DNA of 64,000 nucleotides from Lentzea aerocolonigenes (GCF_000974445.1 NZ_BBOJ01000008.1:310001-374000); one strand, 5' to 3'; shown: positions 1-14,294, numbered from the stretch's first letter. The notes: generated by a model from the letters alone, not told the origin. Numbers and translations: made by a program.

Positions 1-1
1 C

Positions 2-1048
2 GCCGGCAACCCGATCAACCAGGCCATGATCCAGATGCAGGATTCGTTGCGGCAGGCGGACCACTCGCTGTCCAACCAGGTCTACCAGTTCAACTACAAC
101 AAGTCCCAGCTCAAGAACATGCCGGAGAAGAAGCCGGACACCGGCTTCTGGGACGACGTGACGCCCTGGGACACCGACGCTGAGGACGCCGTCAACGGCT
201 ACAACAGCGACGAGTCGCACAACCGCAAGGTCTACCGGGAGTTCCAGAGCGCCAGCAACACGAACCGGGGCGATCTGCCCAAGGAGTTCCCCGGCGTCAC
301 GGCGGACAACCTCAACATCGAGGTGACCAACACCGGTGGTGACGACGGCCGGGACAAGACCACGAACACCAGCACCGGCCGCCCGTCCGGCAACACCGGC
401 ACCGGTTTCCCGAACCCGACCGGTTCCCCGACGGGCCCGCCCGGCACCACCTGGACCCCGCCCGGCGGCGACAACGGCGGCCGCACCGACCTCAGCTGGG
501 CCGGTGGCGGCGACGGTGGGGGCGGCGGCGGTGGCGGCAACAAGCCGGGTGACCTCGGTGGCGTCAAGCCGCCCGCCGGCAACGTGATCGACCGGCCGCC
601 GAACGCGGGCATTCCGCCTATCGGTGTGCCCGGTGGTCCTGGCCCGGCTGGTCAGAGCACCGGTCGCGGTCCCGGCGGCGGTGGCAAGTTCGGTGGCGGT
701 CCCGGTGGTGGCGGCAAGTTCGGCGGCGGTCCCGGTGGCGCCGGCAAGATGGGCGGGCTCGGCGGCACGGGTACCGGTAGTGGCACCAGTGCTCAGCAGC
801 CCGGTGGCAAGTCCGGTGTGTTCGGTGGCATGGGCGAGCACGGGCCCAACGCGGGCGGTCGTGGTGGTGCCGGTGCTGCCGGTCGTGGTGGCGCTGCCGG
901 CGCGGGTGGCATGGGCGGTCACGGGCAGAAGGGGCAGGGCGAGGACGACCTCGAGCACAAGTCCGCCGACTACCTGATCACCGAGGAGAACACGAACGAG
1001 ATCATCGGTGACATGCCGATGGTCGCACCGCCGACGATCGGGGGGTGA
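2..1048 (+). CDS. Gly-rich ESX-linked hypothetical protein (5' partial)
   Basis: The frame is open to the left edge of the window, so the true start is probably upstream; the first internal ATG is at 26. The visible N-terminal part is polar and helical-looking, with regularly spaced Gln and Asn. It is followed by a Thr/Pro/Gly linker and then a long Gly-rich tract with repeated GGGKFGGGPG units, ending in a short acidic tail. This matches the general plan of PPE/WXG-associated Gly-rich proteins found beside ESX genes in Pseudonocardiaceae. The stop lies one base before the GTG start of the EspG gene, which suggests one transcript. No enzymatic domain is visible, so the function is inferred only from context. 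Confidence 0.75.
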   Translation, partial: AGNPINQAMIQMQDSLRQADHSLSNQVYQFNYNKSQLKNMPEKKPDTGFWDDVTPWDTDAEDAVNGYNSDESHNRKVYREFQSASNTNRGDLPKEFPGVTADNLNIEVTNTGGDDGRDKTTNTSTGRPSGNTGTGFPNPTGSPTGPPGTTWTPPGGDNGGRTDLSWAGGGDGGGGGGGGNKPGDLGGVKPPAGNVIDRPPNAGIPPIGVPGGPGPAGQSTGRGPGGGGKFGGGPGGGGKFGGGPGGAGKMGGLGGTGTGSGTSAQQPGGKSGVFGGMGEHGPNAGGRGGAGAAGRGGAAGAGGMGGHGQKGQGEDDLEHKSADYLITEENTNEIIGDMPMVAPPTIGG

Positions 1049-1049
1049 A

Positions 1050-1748
1050 GTGCTGCGATCGTCCATTCAGCTGTCCGACCTCGCGTTCGACGTGCTGTGG
1101 AAGCAGGAGAAGCTGGGTGACTACCACCCGGCGCTGCACGTCGACTCGCCCGGTGAGACCGAGGACGAGCGCGCTGTCATCGAGCGCGACGTCATCGGCG
1201 AGCTGCGCAGGGTCGGGCTGGACCACCCGGACGTTCGGGGCACGCTGCACCTGATCGCCAAGGCGGACAGGGACTACTCGGCGTGGATCGCGGTCACGCC
1301 GAGCGAGACCAAGCCGGTCGTCGTCGCGGCGAACGGGCAACACGGCGTGCTCGCCGTGCACGACAACGGATTCGTGCAGCTGCACCCGGTCCGTCCGGAG
1401 AACGCGCCGGAGGTTCTCGCGATGCAGCTGCCGGACGTGCCCGCCGGCCGGGGCGCGTCGATCAACGTGCACGCGTCCGAGATCAACGTGCACCAGCCGG
1501 GCAAGGCGTCGCCGTCGGTGTCGCTGCGCCAGCTGCTCGCCCAGCCCCGCAAGGGCACGGCGAAGCTGTACGCGGCGAAGCGCGGCGCTGAGGGCAGGGA
1601 GCGGGCCAAGACCTTCCTCACCACGATCGACTTCGAGGACGGCCGCTGGCTCGTGGTCAAGTACACCGACCAGAACCACCAGACGTGGGTGCACGCCACG
1701 CCCGCGTCGCGCCAGATCATCACGGACTGGCTCAAGCGCCTCACGTGA
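1050..1748 (+). CDS. ESX secretion-associated protein EspG family
   Basis: A 232-residue protein starting at a GTG one base after the preceding stop. The opening LSDLAFDVLW, the SPG..EDER segment and the later two-sheet pattern resemble the EspG family. In mycobacteria EspG proteins are cytosolic chaperones that bind the tip of PE/PPE substrates of type VII secretion. The tight coupling to the upstream Gly-rich gene suggests that product, or a PPE protein further upstream, is its client. There is no signal peptide or membrane segment, as expected for a chaperone. The family call rests on recognised sequence features; the client is inferred. Confidence 0.8.
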   Translation: MLRSSIQLSDLAFDVLWKQEKLGDYHPALHVDSPGETEDERAVIERDVIGELRRVGLDHPDVRGTLHLIAKADRDYSAWIAVTPSETKPVVVAANGQHGVLAVHDNGFVQLHPVRPENAPEVLAMQLPDVPAGRGASINVHASEINVHQPGKASPSVSLRQLLAQPRKGTAKLYAAKRGAEGRERAKTFLTTIDFEDGRWLVVKYTDQNHQTWVHATPASRQIITDWLKRLT

Positions 1749-1764
1749 CCCTGTGACGGTCGAA

Positions 1765-1800
1765 GTTCACTTCCGGTTTCACCGCCGGTCAGACCGGCGG
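1765..1800 (+). promoter_or_regulatory. PHO-box-like repeats and 8-bp hairpin before phoD
   Basis: GTTCACTTCCG at 1765-1775 is followed by GTTTCACCGCC from 1776. TTCAC recurs with 12-bp spacing, where the Streptomyces PhoP direct repeat has 11. Overlapping it is a perfect inverted repeat, CCGCCGGT/ACCGGCGG (1782-1789 and 1793-1800, 3-nt loop). That repeat could end the espG transcript or act as an operator. The site is weak but lies before a phosphatase gene. Confidence 0.35.
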
Positions 1801-1814
1801 ACTACAAACCGCGC

Positions 1815-3323
1815 ATGACCTTCGACCGTCGCACGTTGTTCAAGGCAGGCGCACTCGGCACGGCCGCGGCGCTGGTGCCGTCCGGCATCGGCCTCGCGCA
1901 GACCAGCCGACCGATCCTCACCCACGGCGTGCAGTCCGGCGACGTCACGCGGGACGGCGCCATCGTGTGGACCCGCGCCGACCGCCCGTCCCGGATGCTC
2001 GTCGAGGTGTCCAACGACCCGAGGTTCCGCCACGCCCGGTGCGTCCGCGGTCCGTTGCTCACGCCGGAAACCGGTGGCACCGGCCAGGTCAGGGTCACGA
2101 GCCTGCTGCCCGGCCGTCCCGCCTACTACCGCGTCACGGCCGAGGACCTCGACGGACGCACCCGCAGCGAACCCGTCACCGGCAGTTTCACCACCGCCCC
2201 GCTCGGCCGCGACGACGTGCGGTTCGTGTGGTCCGGTGATGTCGCGGGCCAGGGCTGGGGCATCAACCCCGACATCGGCGGCATGCCGATCTTCAAGGCG
2301 ATGGCCGACCGCCGTCCCGACTTCTTCATCCACAGTGGCGACAGCGTCTACTCCGACGGCCCGATGAAGGAGTCCGTCACGCTCCCGGACGGCCGGATCT
2401 GGCGCAACGTCGTCACGCCGGAGAAGTCCAAAGTGGCCGAAACGCTCGACGAGTACCGCGGCCAGTTCGCCTACAACCTCCTCGACGAGAACCTCAAGCG
2501 CTTCGCCGCCCAGGTCCCCGTCTTCGCGCAATGGGACGACCACGAGGTCACCAACAACTGGTACCCCGGCGAGATCCTCGATCTCCCGCAGTACACCGAG
2601 AAGCGCGTCGACGTGTTGGCGCAGCGGGCTTTCCAGGCGTTCCACGAGTGGATGCCGATCGACCGGCACAAGGCTGTCGACGGCCGCGTGTACCGGAAGT
2701 TCAGCTACGGCCGCAACGTCGAGATCTTCGTGCTCGACATGCGCACCTACAAGGACAAGAACACCTCGCCCAAGGACCAGCCGGGCGTGATCCTCGGTGC
2801 GGCACAGGCGAAGTGGCTCGTGGACGCGCTCTCCCGCAGCACCGCCACGTGGAAGATCATCGCCGCCGACCTGCCGATCGGCCTCACCGTGCCCGACGGC
2901 GCCGACATCGAGGGCGTCGCGAACGGCCTGCCCGGCGCACCCAACGGTCGTGAGCACGAGATCGCGTGGGTGTTGCGGGAGCTCAAGAAGCGGCGCGTCC
3001 GCAACACCGTGTGGCTCACCGCGGACGTCCACTACACCGCGGCGCACCACTACTCGCCCGAGCGCGCGGCCGTCGGCGACTTCGACCCGTTCTGGGAGTT
3101 CGTGTCCGGCCCGCTGCACGCCGGTGCGTTCGGCCCGAACAAGCTCGACCCGACCTTCGGCCCCGAGGCCGTCTTCGTGCACGCCCCGCCGGCCGCCAAC
3201 ACCACGCCGCTGGACGGGTTCCAGCACTTCGGCGAGGTGCAGGCGAGCCGGGACGAGCTCACGGTCTGGCTGCGTGACGCGACCGGCGCTTCGCTCTGGT
3301 CCAAAACGCTGAGGGCGGCCTGA
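1815..3323 (+). CDS. phoD: Alkaline phosphatase D (PhoD) family, Tat-exported
   Basis: A 502-residue protein with a Tat signal (DRRTLFKAG, then an Ala/Leu-rich stretch ending near SGIGLAQ), so it should be exported folded with its metals bound. An N-terminal PhoD beta domain (HGVQSGDV..GAIVWTR) precedes the metallophosphoesterase core. Core motifs visible are WSGDVAGQ, FIHSGDSVYSDG, QWDDHEVTNNW and WLTADVHY, which supply the Asp/His ligands of the Ca/Fe centre in this family. Family members release phosphate from phosphodiesters and monoesters outside the cell. A PHO-box-like sequence upstream would suit phosphate control, but that is inference. Length is normal for the family. Confidence 0.92.
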   Translation: MTFDRRTLFKAGALGTAAALVPSGIGLAQTSRPILTHGVQSGDVTRDGAIVWTRADRPSRMLVEVSNDPRFRHARCVRGPLLTPETGGTGQVRVTSLLPGRPAYYRVTAEDLDGRTRSEPVTGSFTTAPLGRDDVRFVWSGDVAGQGWGINPDIGGMPIFKAMADRRPDFFIHSGDSVYSDGPMKESVTLPDGRIWRNVVTPEKSKVAETLDEYRGQFAYNLLDENLKRFAAQVPVFAQWDDHEVTNNWYPGEILDLPQYTEKRVDVLAQRAFQAFHEWMPIDRHKAVDGRVYRKFSYGRNVEIFVLDMRTYKDKNTSPKDQPGVILGAAQAKWLVDALSRSTATWKIIAADLPIGLTVPDGADIEGVANGLPGAPNGREHEIAWVLRELKKRRVRNTVWLTADVHYTAAHHYSPERAAVGDFDPFWEFVSGPLHAGAFGPNKLDPTFGPEAVFVHAPPAANTTPLDGFQHFGEVQASRDELTVWLRDATGASLWSKTLRAA

Positions 3324-3344
3324 CGATCGCAATAGGGTCGGTGC

Positions 3345-4589
3345 GTGCCCATCTCGTTCGACACCACCGGCTTCCGTCAGCTCGGCCAGCACATCTGGCA
3401 GCACCCCAGCGGTGACCAGGCCGAGCTGGCCTACTACAACCTGGTGCCGGACCTGCCGGCCGGGCTGGACGACCTGCCCAAGCTCAGGCACGACCTCGCA
3501 CTGATCCACGGCGAGAGCGGCTGCCTGATCGAGGCGCACGTCGTCCAGCTCGCCGGAGTGCCGGCGCTGCTGCGGATCGTCAAGATGCCGTTGCCGAACC
3601 AGCCGAACGGGCAGGTGTTCCTCTGCTCGTTCACCGTGCCCAAGGCGAACTGCAGCGCCGTGCTGCAGCTCGGGGCGGTGGAGCGCGGGACGACAGGCCT
3701 GCGCGAGGCGATGTTGATGGCGGAGATCGGGTTCGACCAGTGGGTCAGGCCGCATCCGTACGCGCCGGAGCTGCAGGGCGTGCTGCCGTTCCACGCGGGC
3801 GACGATCCCCGCCACGACTCGAGGTTCCCTGACCACCCGTTGTCGCGCGTGCGCGCATGGGCGCACCACGTCGTCCGCACGGCACGACTGGACCCGCAGT
3901 TCGGGTCGCTGCCGCCGTTCCAGGTCCAGGCACCACCGCCGCCGGTCGCGCCGGGCCAGACGCTGGTGACGGCACTGCCCAGCCTGCCGGTCAAGGACTT
4001 CGTCGGCCTGCAGATCGGCGAGCAGACGACGTACTGGCGGATGACGGACCCGAAGCTCAAGGAGATGCTCGGCCGCGGCCTCATGGGCCGGTCACCGCTC
4101 GCGGAGACCAGGTTCCGCGACATGCTCATGATCGACGTCGAGTCCGGCGAAGCGATGATCCCCGACCGGTTCACCACCAACGGCAACATGACCGCGCACG
4201 GCACACATCTGGTTCAGGTCACGCTGCCCGAAGCGGATGCCCAGCTCTCGGACGACGACGTGAACGAAGCGTTCGCGTGGGCGGGACGGATGGCCGCGGT
4301 CGCGGCGGAACGCGGTGAGCACCTCTCCCTCGAACCGATCGAGAGCCAGGCGGAGCAGGCGAACCCGCACGTGCTGCTGGCCGTGCAACAGCACGAGGGG
4401 CAGCCGGTCGCCGTCGCCCAGTTCTCGCCTCCGCCGACGGAAGGACCGCTGGCGGGGTCGCCGAGCCGCAGCGCGCCCGCGACACCGGAGTCCGTCGAGG
4501 GCATCGGCCTGATCGCCGGGATGGCGGTCAACGAGTGGCGGTCGCACCCGCTCCGGATGGCGATCACCTACAAGCGTCCGGCAGGCTGA
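3345..4589 (+). CDS. Hypothetical protein of actinobacterial type
   Basis: A 414-residue protein with a GTG start 19 bases after phoD stops. No signal peptide or membrane helix is visible. The N-terminal 170 residues look like a compact alpha/beta domain (e.g. FDTTGFRQLGQHIWQHP). The middle is a Pro-rich linker (PPPPVAPGQT), and the C-terminal half contains MIDVESGEAMIPDRF and a final EGIGLIAGMAVNEWRSHP segment. I do not recognise the family. Codon use is typical of the host and the third-position GC is high, so it is a genuine gene. Its position between phoD and the pullulanase gives no clear functional clue. Confidence 0.8.
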   Translation: MPISFDTTGFRQLGQHIWQHPSGDQAELAYYNLVPDLPAGLDDLPKLRHDLALIHGESGCLIEAHVVQLAGVPALLRIVKMPLPNQPNGQVFLCSFTVPKANCSAVLQLGAVERGTTGLREAMLMAEIGFDQWVRPHPYAPELQGVLPFHAGDDPRHDSRFPDHPLSRVRAWAHHVVRTARLDPQFGSLPPFQVQAPPPPVAPGQTLVTALPSLPVKDFVGLQIGEQTTYWRMTDPKLKEMLGRGLMGRSPLAETRFRDMLMIDVESGEAMIPDRFTTNGNMTAHGTHLVQVTLPEADAQLSDDDVNEAFAWAGRMAAVAAERGEHLSLEPIESQAEQANPHVLLAVQQHEGQPVAVAQFSPPPTEGPLAGSPSRSAPATPESVEGIGLIAGMAVNEWRSHPLRMAITYKRPAG

Positions 4590-4591
4590 TC

Positions 4592-4668
4592 GCAAATATT
4601 TGCAGAGCCCGACGTATTGTTTCCCGCTCTTTCTCGTGGTTTCGTGCAGCAACCCTGCAAGAAGTTGC
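4592..4668 (+). promoter_or_regulatory. Operator-like palindromes upstream of the pullulanase gene
   Basis: A perfect 12-bp palindrome GCAAATATTTGC lies at 4592-4603. CTGCAAG at 4655-4661 is the complement of CTTGCAG, the motif repeated in Streptomyces amylase promoters and bound by LacI-type maltose regulators. It sits inside an inverted repeat GCAAC/GTTGC (4649-4653 and 4664-4668). The ribosome site AAGGAGG begins just downstream at 4672. Binding by a MalR-like repressor is inferred. Confidence 0.5.
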
Positions 4669-4683
4669 GACAAGGAGGTCGCG

Positions 4684-10083
<5,400 letters not shown>

Positions 10084-10092
10084 TTGGGCTCA

Positions 10093-10119
10093 CAAATAGT
10101 TTTGCTGACAGATTATTTG
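10093..10119 (+). promoter_or_regulatory. Inverted repeat before the marR gene
   Basis: CAAATA (10093-10098) and TATTTG (10114-10119) form a perfect 6-bp inverted repeat just before the MarR start. It resembles, but does not equal, the perfect repeat before the adjacent MFS gene. Autoregulation by the MarR protein is the simple reading. Confidence 0.45.
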
Positions 10120-10133
10120 GTACCGTAGTGCTC

Positions 10134-10616
10134 ATGGGCACGACGGGGTGTGTTGACCTGCTGATGCTGCTGCATCTGACGGGGCATGCGCTGGAGACAG
10201 AGCTGACGGCGAGGCTCGCGGAGATCGGACTGACTCCGCGAGCCCGCTGCGTGTTGTCCAACGCGCTGGACGCGGATCGCACGCAGTCCGAGATCGCCGA
10301 CCTGGCCAGCATCGACAAGACGACCATGGTCGTGACGATGGACGCCCTGGAGTCGGCGGGGTATGCAGAGCGCAAGCCGTCGCCGTCGGACCGTCGTGCG
10401 CGCGTGGTCGTGGTGACCGAGCTGGGCCGGGAGATGGTGGCGAAGGGCGACCGGGTCGTGGCCGACGTCTACGAGAGCGTCCTGGGCTCGTTGCCGGCCG
10501 ATGAGCGAGATGGCCTGGTCAGGGGCCTGGAGCGGCTGTTGGAGGGGCGCCTGAGCGTGCCGATGCCGTGCGAGAAGCCGCCGCGCAAACGTGCTCTGCG
10601 TCATGCAGTTGGGTAA
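10134..10616 (+). CDS. MarR family transcriptional regulator
   Basis: 160 residues from ATG 10134; a GTG two codons earlier (10128) is an alternative. The winged-helix core is clear: LTPRARCVLSNAL, the QSEIADLASIDKTTMVVTMDALESAGY recognition region (residues about 47-75) and the wing PSPSDRRARVVVVT. MarR dimers bind palindromes and usually release DNA on binding a small lipophilic compound. The downstream DHA2 exporter is co-directional, 40 bp away, and has a perfect inverted repeat in its leader, which suggests a local sensor/exporter pair. The ligand is unknown. Confidence 0.92.
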   Translation: MGTTGCVDLLMLLHLTGHALETELTARLAEIGLTPRARCVLSNALDADRTQSEIADLASIDKTTMVVTMDALESAGYAERKPSPSDRRARVVVVTELGREMVAKGDRVVADVYESVLGSLPADERDGLVRGLERLLEGRLSVPMPCEKPPRKRALRHAVG

Positions 10617-10617
10617 A

Positions 10618-10641
10618 AGATAGTCCCGTACAAAACTATCT
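10618..10641 (+). promoter_or_regulatory. Perfect 7-bp inverted repeat, probable MarR operator
   Basis: AGATAGT (10618-10624) and ACTATCT (10635-10641) are exact reverse complements separated by 10 nt. They fill the short gap between the MarR stop and the MFS start. Spacing and symmetry fit a MarR dimer site, so control of the exporter is likely, though not shown. Confidence 0.6.
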
Positions 10642-10656
10642 GTTACGGTTCCTCTT

Positions 10657-12099
10657 ATGACTTCAGGGGGATCGAAGACGGACTCGCGCTGGCTGGCGCT
10701 GATCGTGCTGTGCGCGGGCATGTTGATGATCGTTCTCGATCAGACGATCGTGAACGTGGCACTGCCCGCGATCGAGGAAGACCTCAAGTTCGGCCAGGCC
10801 GGGCTGGCCTGGGTCGTGAACGCGTACCTGATCGCGTACGGCGGTCTGCTGCTGCTCGCCGGGCGCCTGGGCGACCTGATCGGGCACAAGAAGGTGTTCC
10901 TGCTCGGCCTCGGCGTCTTCACGGTCGCGTCGCTGCTGTGCGGTGTGTCGTTCAGCGCGGAGATGCTGATCGTTTCTCGTTTCGTCCAGGGTGCCGGTGG
11001 CGCTCTGGCCACGTCGGTGACGCTGGGCATGGTCGTGACGATGTTCCCGGAGCCGGAGGAGCAGAGGCGCGCCATCGGTGTGTTCAGCTTCGTGGCGGCG
11101 GCGGGCGCGTCCATCGGCCTGCTGCTCGGCGGCGTGCTGACCGACGCCATGTCGTGGCACTGGATCTTCTTCGTGAACATCCCGATCGGCGTCGTGGCGG
11201 CGGTGGCTGCTGTCCGCCTGGTGCCTTCGTCGGTGGGGCTGGGCCTGCGCGAGGGCGCGGACGTCCTCGGCGCACTGCTGATCGTGGCCGCGGTGATGCT
11301 CGGCGTGTACACGATCGTCAAGGCGGAGCACTACGGCTTCGGCTCGGTCCAGACACTCGGCCTGGGCGCCGTAGCGGTGGCGTTGCTGGTGGGCTTCGTG
11401 TGGCGCCAACGCACCGCCGTGAAGCCGTTGCTGCCGTTGCGGGTTTTCCGTTCACGCAACGTGACCGGTGCGAACCTGGTGCAGATCTCGATGGTCGCCG
11501 GCATGTTCGGCTTGTTCTTCCTCGGCACGCTGTACATGCAGCTCGTGCTGTCGTACACGCCGCTGCAGATCGGCCTGGCGTTCATGCCCGTCGCCGGCGC
11601 GATCGCGGTGTTCTCGGTGTCGCTCTCGGCACGCCTGAACACCCGGTTCGGCGAGCGGAACATGCTGATCGTGGGCCTGCTGTTCATGCTGGTGGGCATG
11701 GTGGTGTTCACGCAGGTGCCGGTGGACGGCTCTTACGTCGCCCACATCCTGCCCGCGGTGGCACCGCTCGGCATCGGCCTGGGCCTGTCGTTCCCGGCCC
11801 TGATGTCGCTCGCGATGTCCGGCGCCGCACACGACGAGGCCGGCCTCGCGTCGGGGTTGGTGAACACGACCGCGCAGGTGGGCGGCGCCCTCGGCCTGGC
11901 GGTGCTGGCGACCACCTCGACCACGTACACGTCGTCGCTGCTGGCGTCAGGCGTCGGCCGGCTGGAGGCGTTGACGTCGGGCTTCCACCTGGCGTTCTGG
12001 ATCTCCGCCGTGCTCGTGGCGGTGGCGCTGGGCCTGGCGGTGTTCGTGCTGCGGCAGGTCACGCCGGACCGCGAGGCCCAGCCGGTGCTGGTGCACTAG
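10657..12099 (+). CDS. MFS multidrug exporter, DHA2 (14-TM) family
   Basis: A 480-residue membrane protein. The opening [22 protein letters not shown] is the typical first helix of EmrB/QacA proteins, with Asp in the first membrane segment. [23 protein letters not shown] is the loop 2-3 motif A, and [13 protein letters not shown] corresponds to motif C of drug:H+ antiporters. About 14 hydrophobic segments are visible. The role is proton-driven export of toxic compounds from the cytosol. The upstream MarR gene and operator suggest induction by the substrate. The substrate itself cannot be read from the sequence. Confidence 0.93.
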   Translation: MTSGGSKTDSRWLALIVLCAGMLMIVLDQTIVNVALPAIEEDLKFGQAGLAWVVNAYLIAYGGLLLLAGRLGDLIGHKKVFLLGLGVFTVASLLCGVSFSAEMLIVSRFVQGAGGALATSVTLGMVVTMFPEPEEQRRAIGVFSFVAAAGASIGLLLGGVLTDAMSWHWIFFVNIPIGVVAAVAAVRLVPSSVGLGLREGADVLGALLIVAAVMLGVYTIVKAEHYGFGSVQTLGLGAVAVALLVGFVWRQRTAVKPLLPLRVFRSRNVTGANLVQISMVAGMFGLFFLGTLYMQLVLSYTPLQIGLAFMPVAGAIAVFSVSLSARLNTRFGERNMLIVGLLFMLVGMVVFTQVPVDGSYVAHILPAVAPLGIGLGLSFPALMSLAMSGAAHDEAGLASGLVNTTAQVGGALGLAVLATTSTTYTSSLLASGVGRLEALTSGFHLAFWISAVLVAVALGLAVFVLRQVTPDREAQPVLVH

Positions 12100-12155
12100 C
12101 GGCTTCGCTACCCTGTCGGCACTTCCCGTTCCTGTTTTGCAAGGAGTTGTCCGTC

Positions 12156-12566
12156 GTGTCCGAGCGCACCCTGGTTCTGGTCAAGCCCGATGGCGTCGAG
12201 CGTGGTCTCGTTGGCGAGGTGATCGCCCGCATCGAGCGCAAGGGCCTCAAGCTCGCCGCGCTGGAGCTGCGCACCGCTGACCGTGCCACCGCCGAGCAGC
12301 ACTACGCGGAGCACGACGGCAAGCCGTTCTACAACGACCTCGTCGACTTCATCACCGGCGGCCCGCTGGTCGCGCTGGTCGTGGAGGGCGTGCGGGCGAT
12401 CCCCGCGTTCCGTCAGCTCGCCGGCGGCACCGACCCCGTGGAGAAGGCGACTCCCGGCACGATCCGTGGGGACTTCGGGCTGGAGGTCCAGTACAACCTG
12501 GTGCACGGGTCGGACTCGGCGGAGTCGGCGGAGCGCGAGATCAAGATCTGGTTCCCGAACCTCTGA
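12156..12566 (+). CDS. ndk: Nucleoside diphosphate kinase
   Basis: 136 residues from a GTG (12156) with AAGGAG ten bases upstream. It opens [20 protein letters not shown] and has the active-site segment [10 protein letters not shown], where His takes the phosphate during transfer from ATP to other nucleoside diphosphates. Length and motifs are standard for bacterial Ndk. A long overlapping frame that starts inside the MFS gene shares this stop, but only the part from 12156 is Ndk. A good intrinsic terminator follows at 12579. Confidence 0.97.
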   Translation: MSERTLVLVKPDGVERGLVGEVIARIERKGLKLAALELRTADRATAEQHYAEHDGKPFYNDLVDFITGGPLVALVVEGVRAIPAFRQLAGGTDPVEKATPGTIRGDFGLEVQYNLVHGSDSAESAEREIKIWFPNL

Positions 12567-12578
12567 GGGGTTTGCTGA

Positions 12579-12612
12579 ACGGCCTCGGCTTTGTGCCGGG
12601 GCCGTTTTGTTT
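12579..12612 (+). terminator. Intrinsic terminator of ndk
   Basis: An 11-bp stem (ACGGCC-TCGGC against GCCGG-GGCCGT, one G-T pair) with a TTTGT loop is followed by TTTTGTTT. It begins 12 bases after the ndk stop codon. Confidence 0.85.
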
Positions 12613-12733
12613 GCTTGGAGGGATCCCACCGCCGGGGCCGCTCGAGTGTGCGGGTGGGCTCGGCCATCGCGCCTGTCGGGGCGTTGGCCCTTGATCCACA
12701 GCGCTTCGCGCGGGCTGGCTGGAACCCCGCGGA

Positions 12734-13324
12734 TCAGGCGGTTCGGCGCGGGCTGCTTCCCAAGCCGCCTGCCTTCGCGCCGTTCAGCACTGTCCCCTCC
12801 GGATATCCGAGGGGCAGGTACATGTCCACCGCGTCCCACCGTTCGTTGCCCACCGCGATCGCGTTCGGCATCCGCCCGTACTCCCGGAAACCGAGGCTTT
12901 CGTAGAGCTCGATCGCGCCGTGGTTGTTGCCGCGCACGCCCAGCATGAGGATCTCGATGCCCGCCTCGCGGGCGCGGTCGATCAAGCCCGCGACGACCAG
13001 TTTGCCGAGGCCCAGGCCTCGCGCGCTGGGGTGGGCCATGATCTGCTGGATCTCGGCGCGGTGCTGGAAGACGGCGGTGCCTCCACGCCGCCAGAGCCCC
13101 ACCGCCCGCACCACACCGTCGACCAGAGCGGCGGCGAACGCGGCGTCGTCGTCGCGGACCTGCTTCAGCACGCCGTCGAGCCACAGCGAAATGCGTTCCA
13201 GGGTTGGGGGCTCGTGGTAGCCGACGGCGCCGCCTGAGGCGACCACGTCGTGCACGACTGCGTGGATTTCGGCGCGCATCTGGTCGTCGGCCTCGGTCAG
13301 CCACCGCAGCGAGATCTCCGGCAT
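12734..13324 (-). CDS. GNAT family N-acetyltransferase
   Basis: 196 residues from ATG 13324 (MPEISLRWLTE). The acetyl-CoA site is seen as QIMAHPSARGLGLGKLVVAG (motif A, R/Q-x-x-G-x-G/A) and ALYE-type motif B as AIELYESLGFREYGR. Such enzymes move acetyl from acetyl-CoA to an amine; the acceptor is unknown. It is divergent from the ABC exporter operon, with 55 bp between the two starts, so they may share control. The open frame extends further upstream, but those residues overlap the ABC gene and are not GNAT-like. Confidence 0.88.
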   Translation of the reverse strand: MPEISLRWLTEADDQMRAEIHAVVHDVVASGGAVGYHEPPTLERISLWLDGVLKQVRDDDAAFAAALVDGVVRAVGLWRRGGTAVFQHRAEIQQIMAHPSARGLGLGKLVVAGLIDRAREAGIEILMLGVRGNNHGAIELYESLGFREYGRMPNAIAVGNERWDAVDMYLPLGYPEGTVLNGAKAGGLGSSPRRTA

Positions 13325-13379
13325 GTCGCGATCGTAATTGCGTCGAAAATTGTCGGACCCCTTGGCTAACGTCGGGTGG

Positions 13380-14294
13380 GTGGAGAACCTCGTCGAGGCC
13401 AAGGCGCTGACCAAGCACTTCGGGACGTTCGAAGCCGTGCGCGGCATCGACGTCGAGGTGCGGCGCGGGGAGGCTTTCGGGTTTCTCGGGCCCAACGGGG
13501 CGGGGAAGTCGTCGACCATGCGGATGATCTCGTGCGTGTCCGGGCGCACGGGTGGTGAGCTGAAGGTTCTCGGCATGGATCCGGACGTCGACGGGCCCAA
13601 GATCCGGGCGCGGCTCGGGGTGGTGCCGCAGCTGGACAATTTGGACACCGAGCTCACGGTCCGGCAGAACCTCCAGGTCTACGGGCGGTACTTCGGGATG
13701 TCGCGGCAGAAGTGTCGCGAGAAGGCGACGGAGCTGCTGGAGTTCGCGCAGCTCTCGGACCGGGCCGACCACGAGGTCGAACCGTTGTCGGGCGGGATGA
13801 AGCGCCGGCTGACGATCGCGCGGTCGTTGGTCAACGACCCCGAGCTGCTGCTGCTCGACGAACCCACGACGGGGTTGGACCCGCAGGCGCGGCACCTGTT
13901 GTGGGACAGGCTGTTCCGGCTCAAGCAGGACGGCGTCACGCTCATCATCACCACGCACTACATGGACGAGGCCGAGCAGCTCTGCGACCGGCTCGTGGTC
14001 ATGGACGGCGGGCGGATCGCGGCCGAGGGGTCGCCCGCCGAGCTGATCGGCCGGTACTCCACCAGGGAGGTGCTGGAGCTGCGGTTCCAGCCGGGGGCGC
14101 CGAAGCCCGACCTCGAGCGGTTCGCCGAGCGGGTCGAGGTGCTGCCGGACAGGTTGCTGCTCTACACGCAGGACGGTGAGCACACGCTCGGCAAAGTCCA
14201 CGAGGCCGGGGTGCAGCCGGTGCAGAGCTTGGTTCGGCGGAGTTCACTGGAGGACGTGTTCCTCAAGCTCACCGGCCGGACGTTGGTGGACTGA
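13380..14294 (+). CDS. ABC exporter ATP-binding protein (DrrA/NodI type)
   Basis: 304 residues from GTG 13380. Walker A is GPNGAGKSS, the signature is LSGGMKRRLTIARSL, Walker B is LLLLDEPTTGLDP, and the switch is TTHYMDEAEQL. This pattern is that of the DrrA/NodI branch, which drives ABC-2 permeases that export antibiotics, lipids or oligosaccharides. The stop overlaps the start of the first permease (TGATG), so translation is coupled. A TAACGT -10-like box lies 8 bases before the start, so the transcript may be leaderless. Confidence 0.93.
   Translation: MENLVEAKALTKHFGTFEAVRGIDVEVRRGEAFGFLGPNGAGKSSTMRMISCVSGRTGGELKVLGMDPDVDGPKIRARLGVVPQLDNLDTELTVRQNLQVYGRYFGMSRQKCREKATELLEFAQLSDRADHEVEPLSGGMKRRLTIARSLVNDPELLLLDEPTTGLDPQARHLLWDRLFRLKQDGVTLIITTHYMDEAEQLCDRLVVMDGGRIAAEGSPAELIGRYSTREVLELRFQPGAPKPDLERFAERVEVLPDRLLLYTQDGEHTLGKVHEAGVQPVQSLVRRSSLEDVFLKLTGRTLVD

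Noticed and set aside
1779..3869. Long minus-strand open frame (696 codons) over phoD
   Set aside because: Composition is Arg/Val/Asp/His shadow type, and the plus strand carries the motif-complete PhoD. GC-rich third positions keep the antisense frame open.
10710..12155. Long plus-strand frame read in front of ndk
   Set aside because: It is an alternative frame of the MFS gene that happens to join ndk. The ribosome site and homology place the ndk start at 12156.
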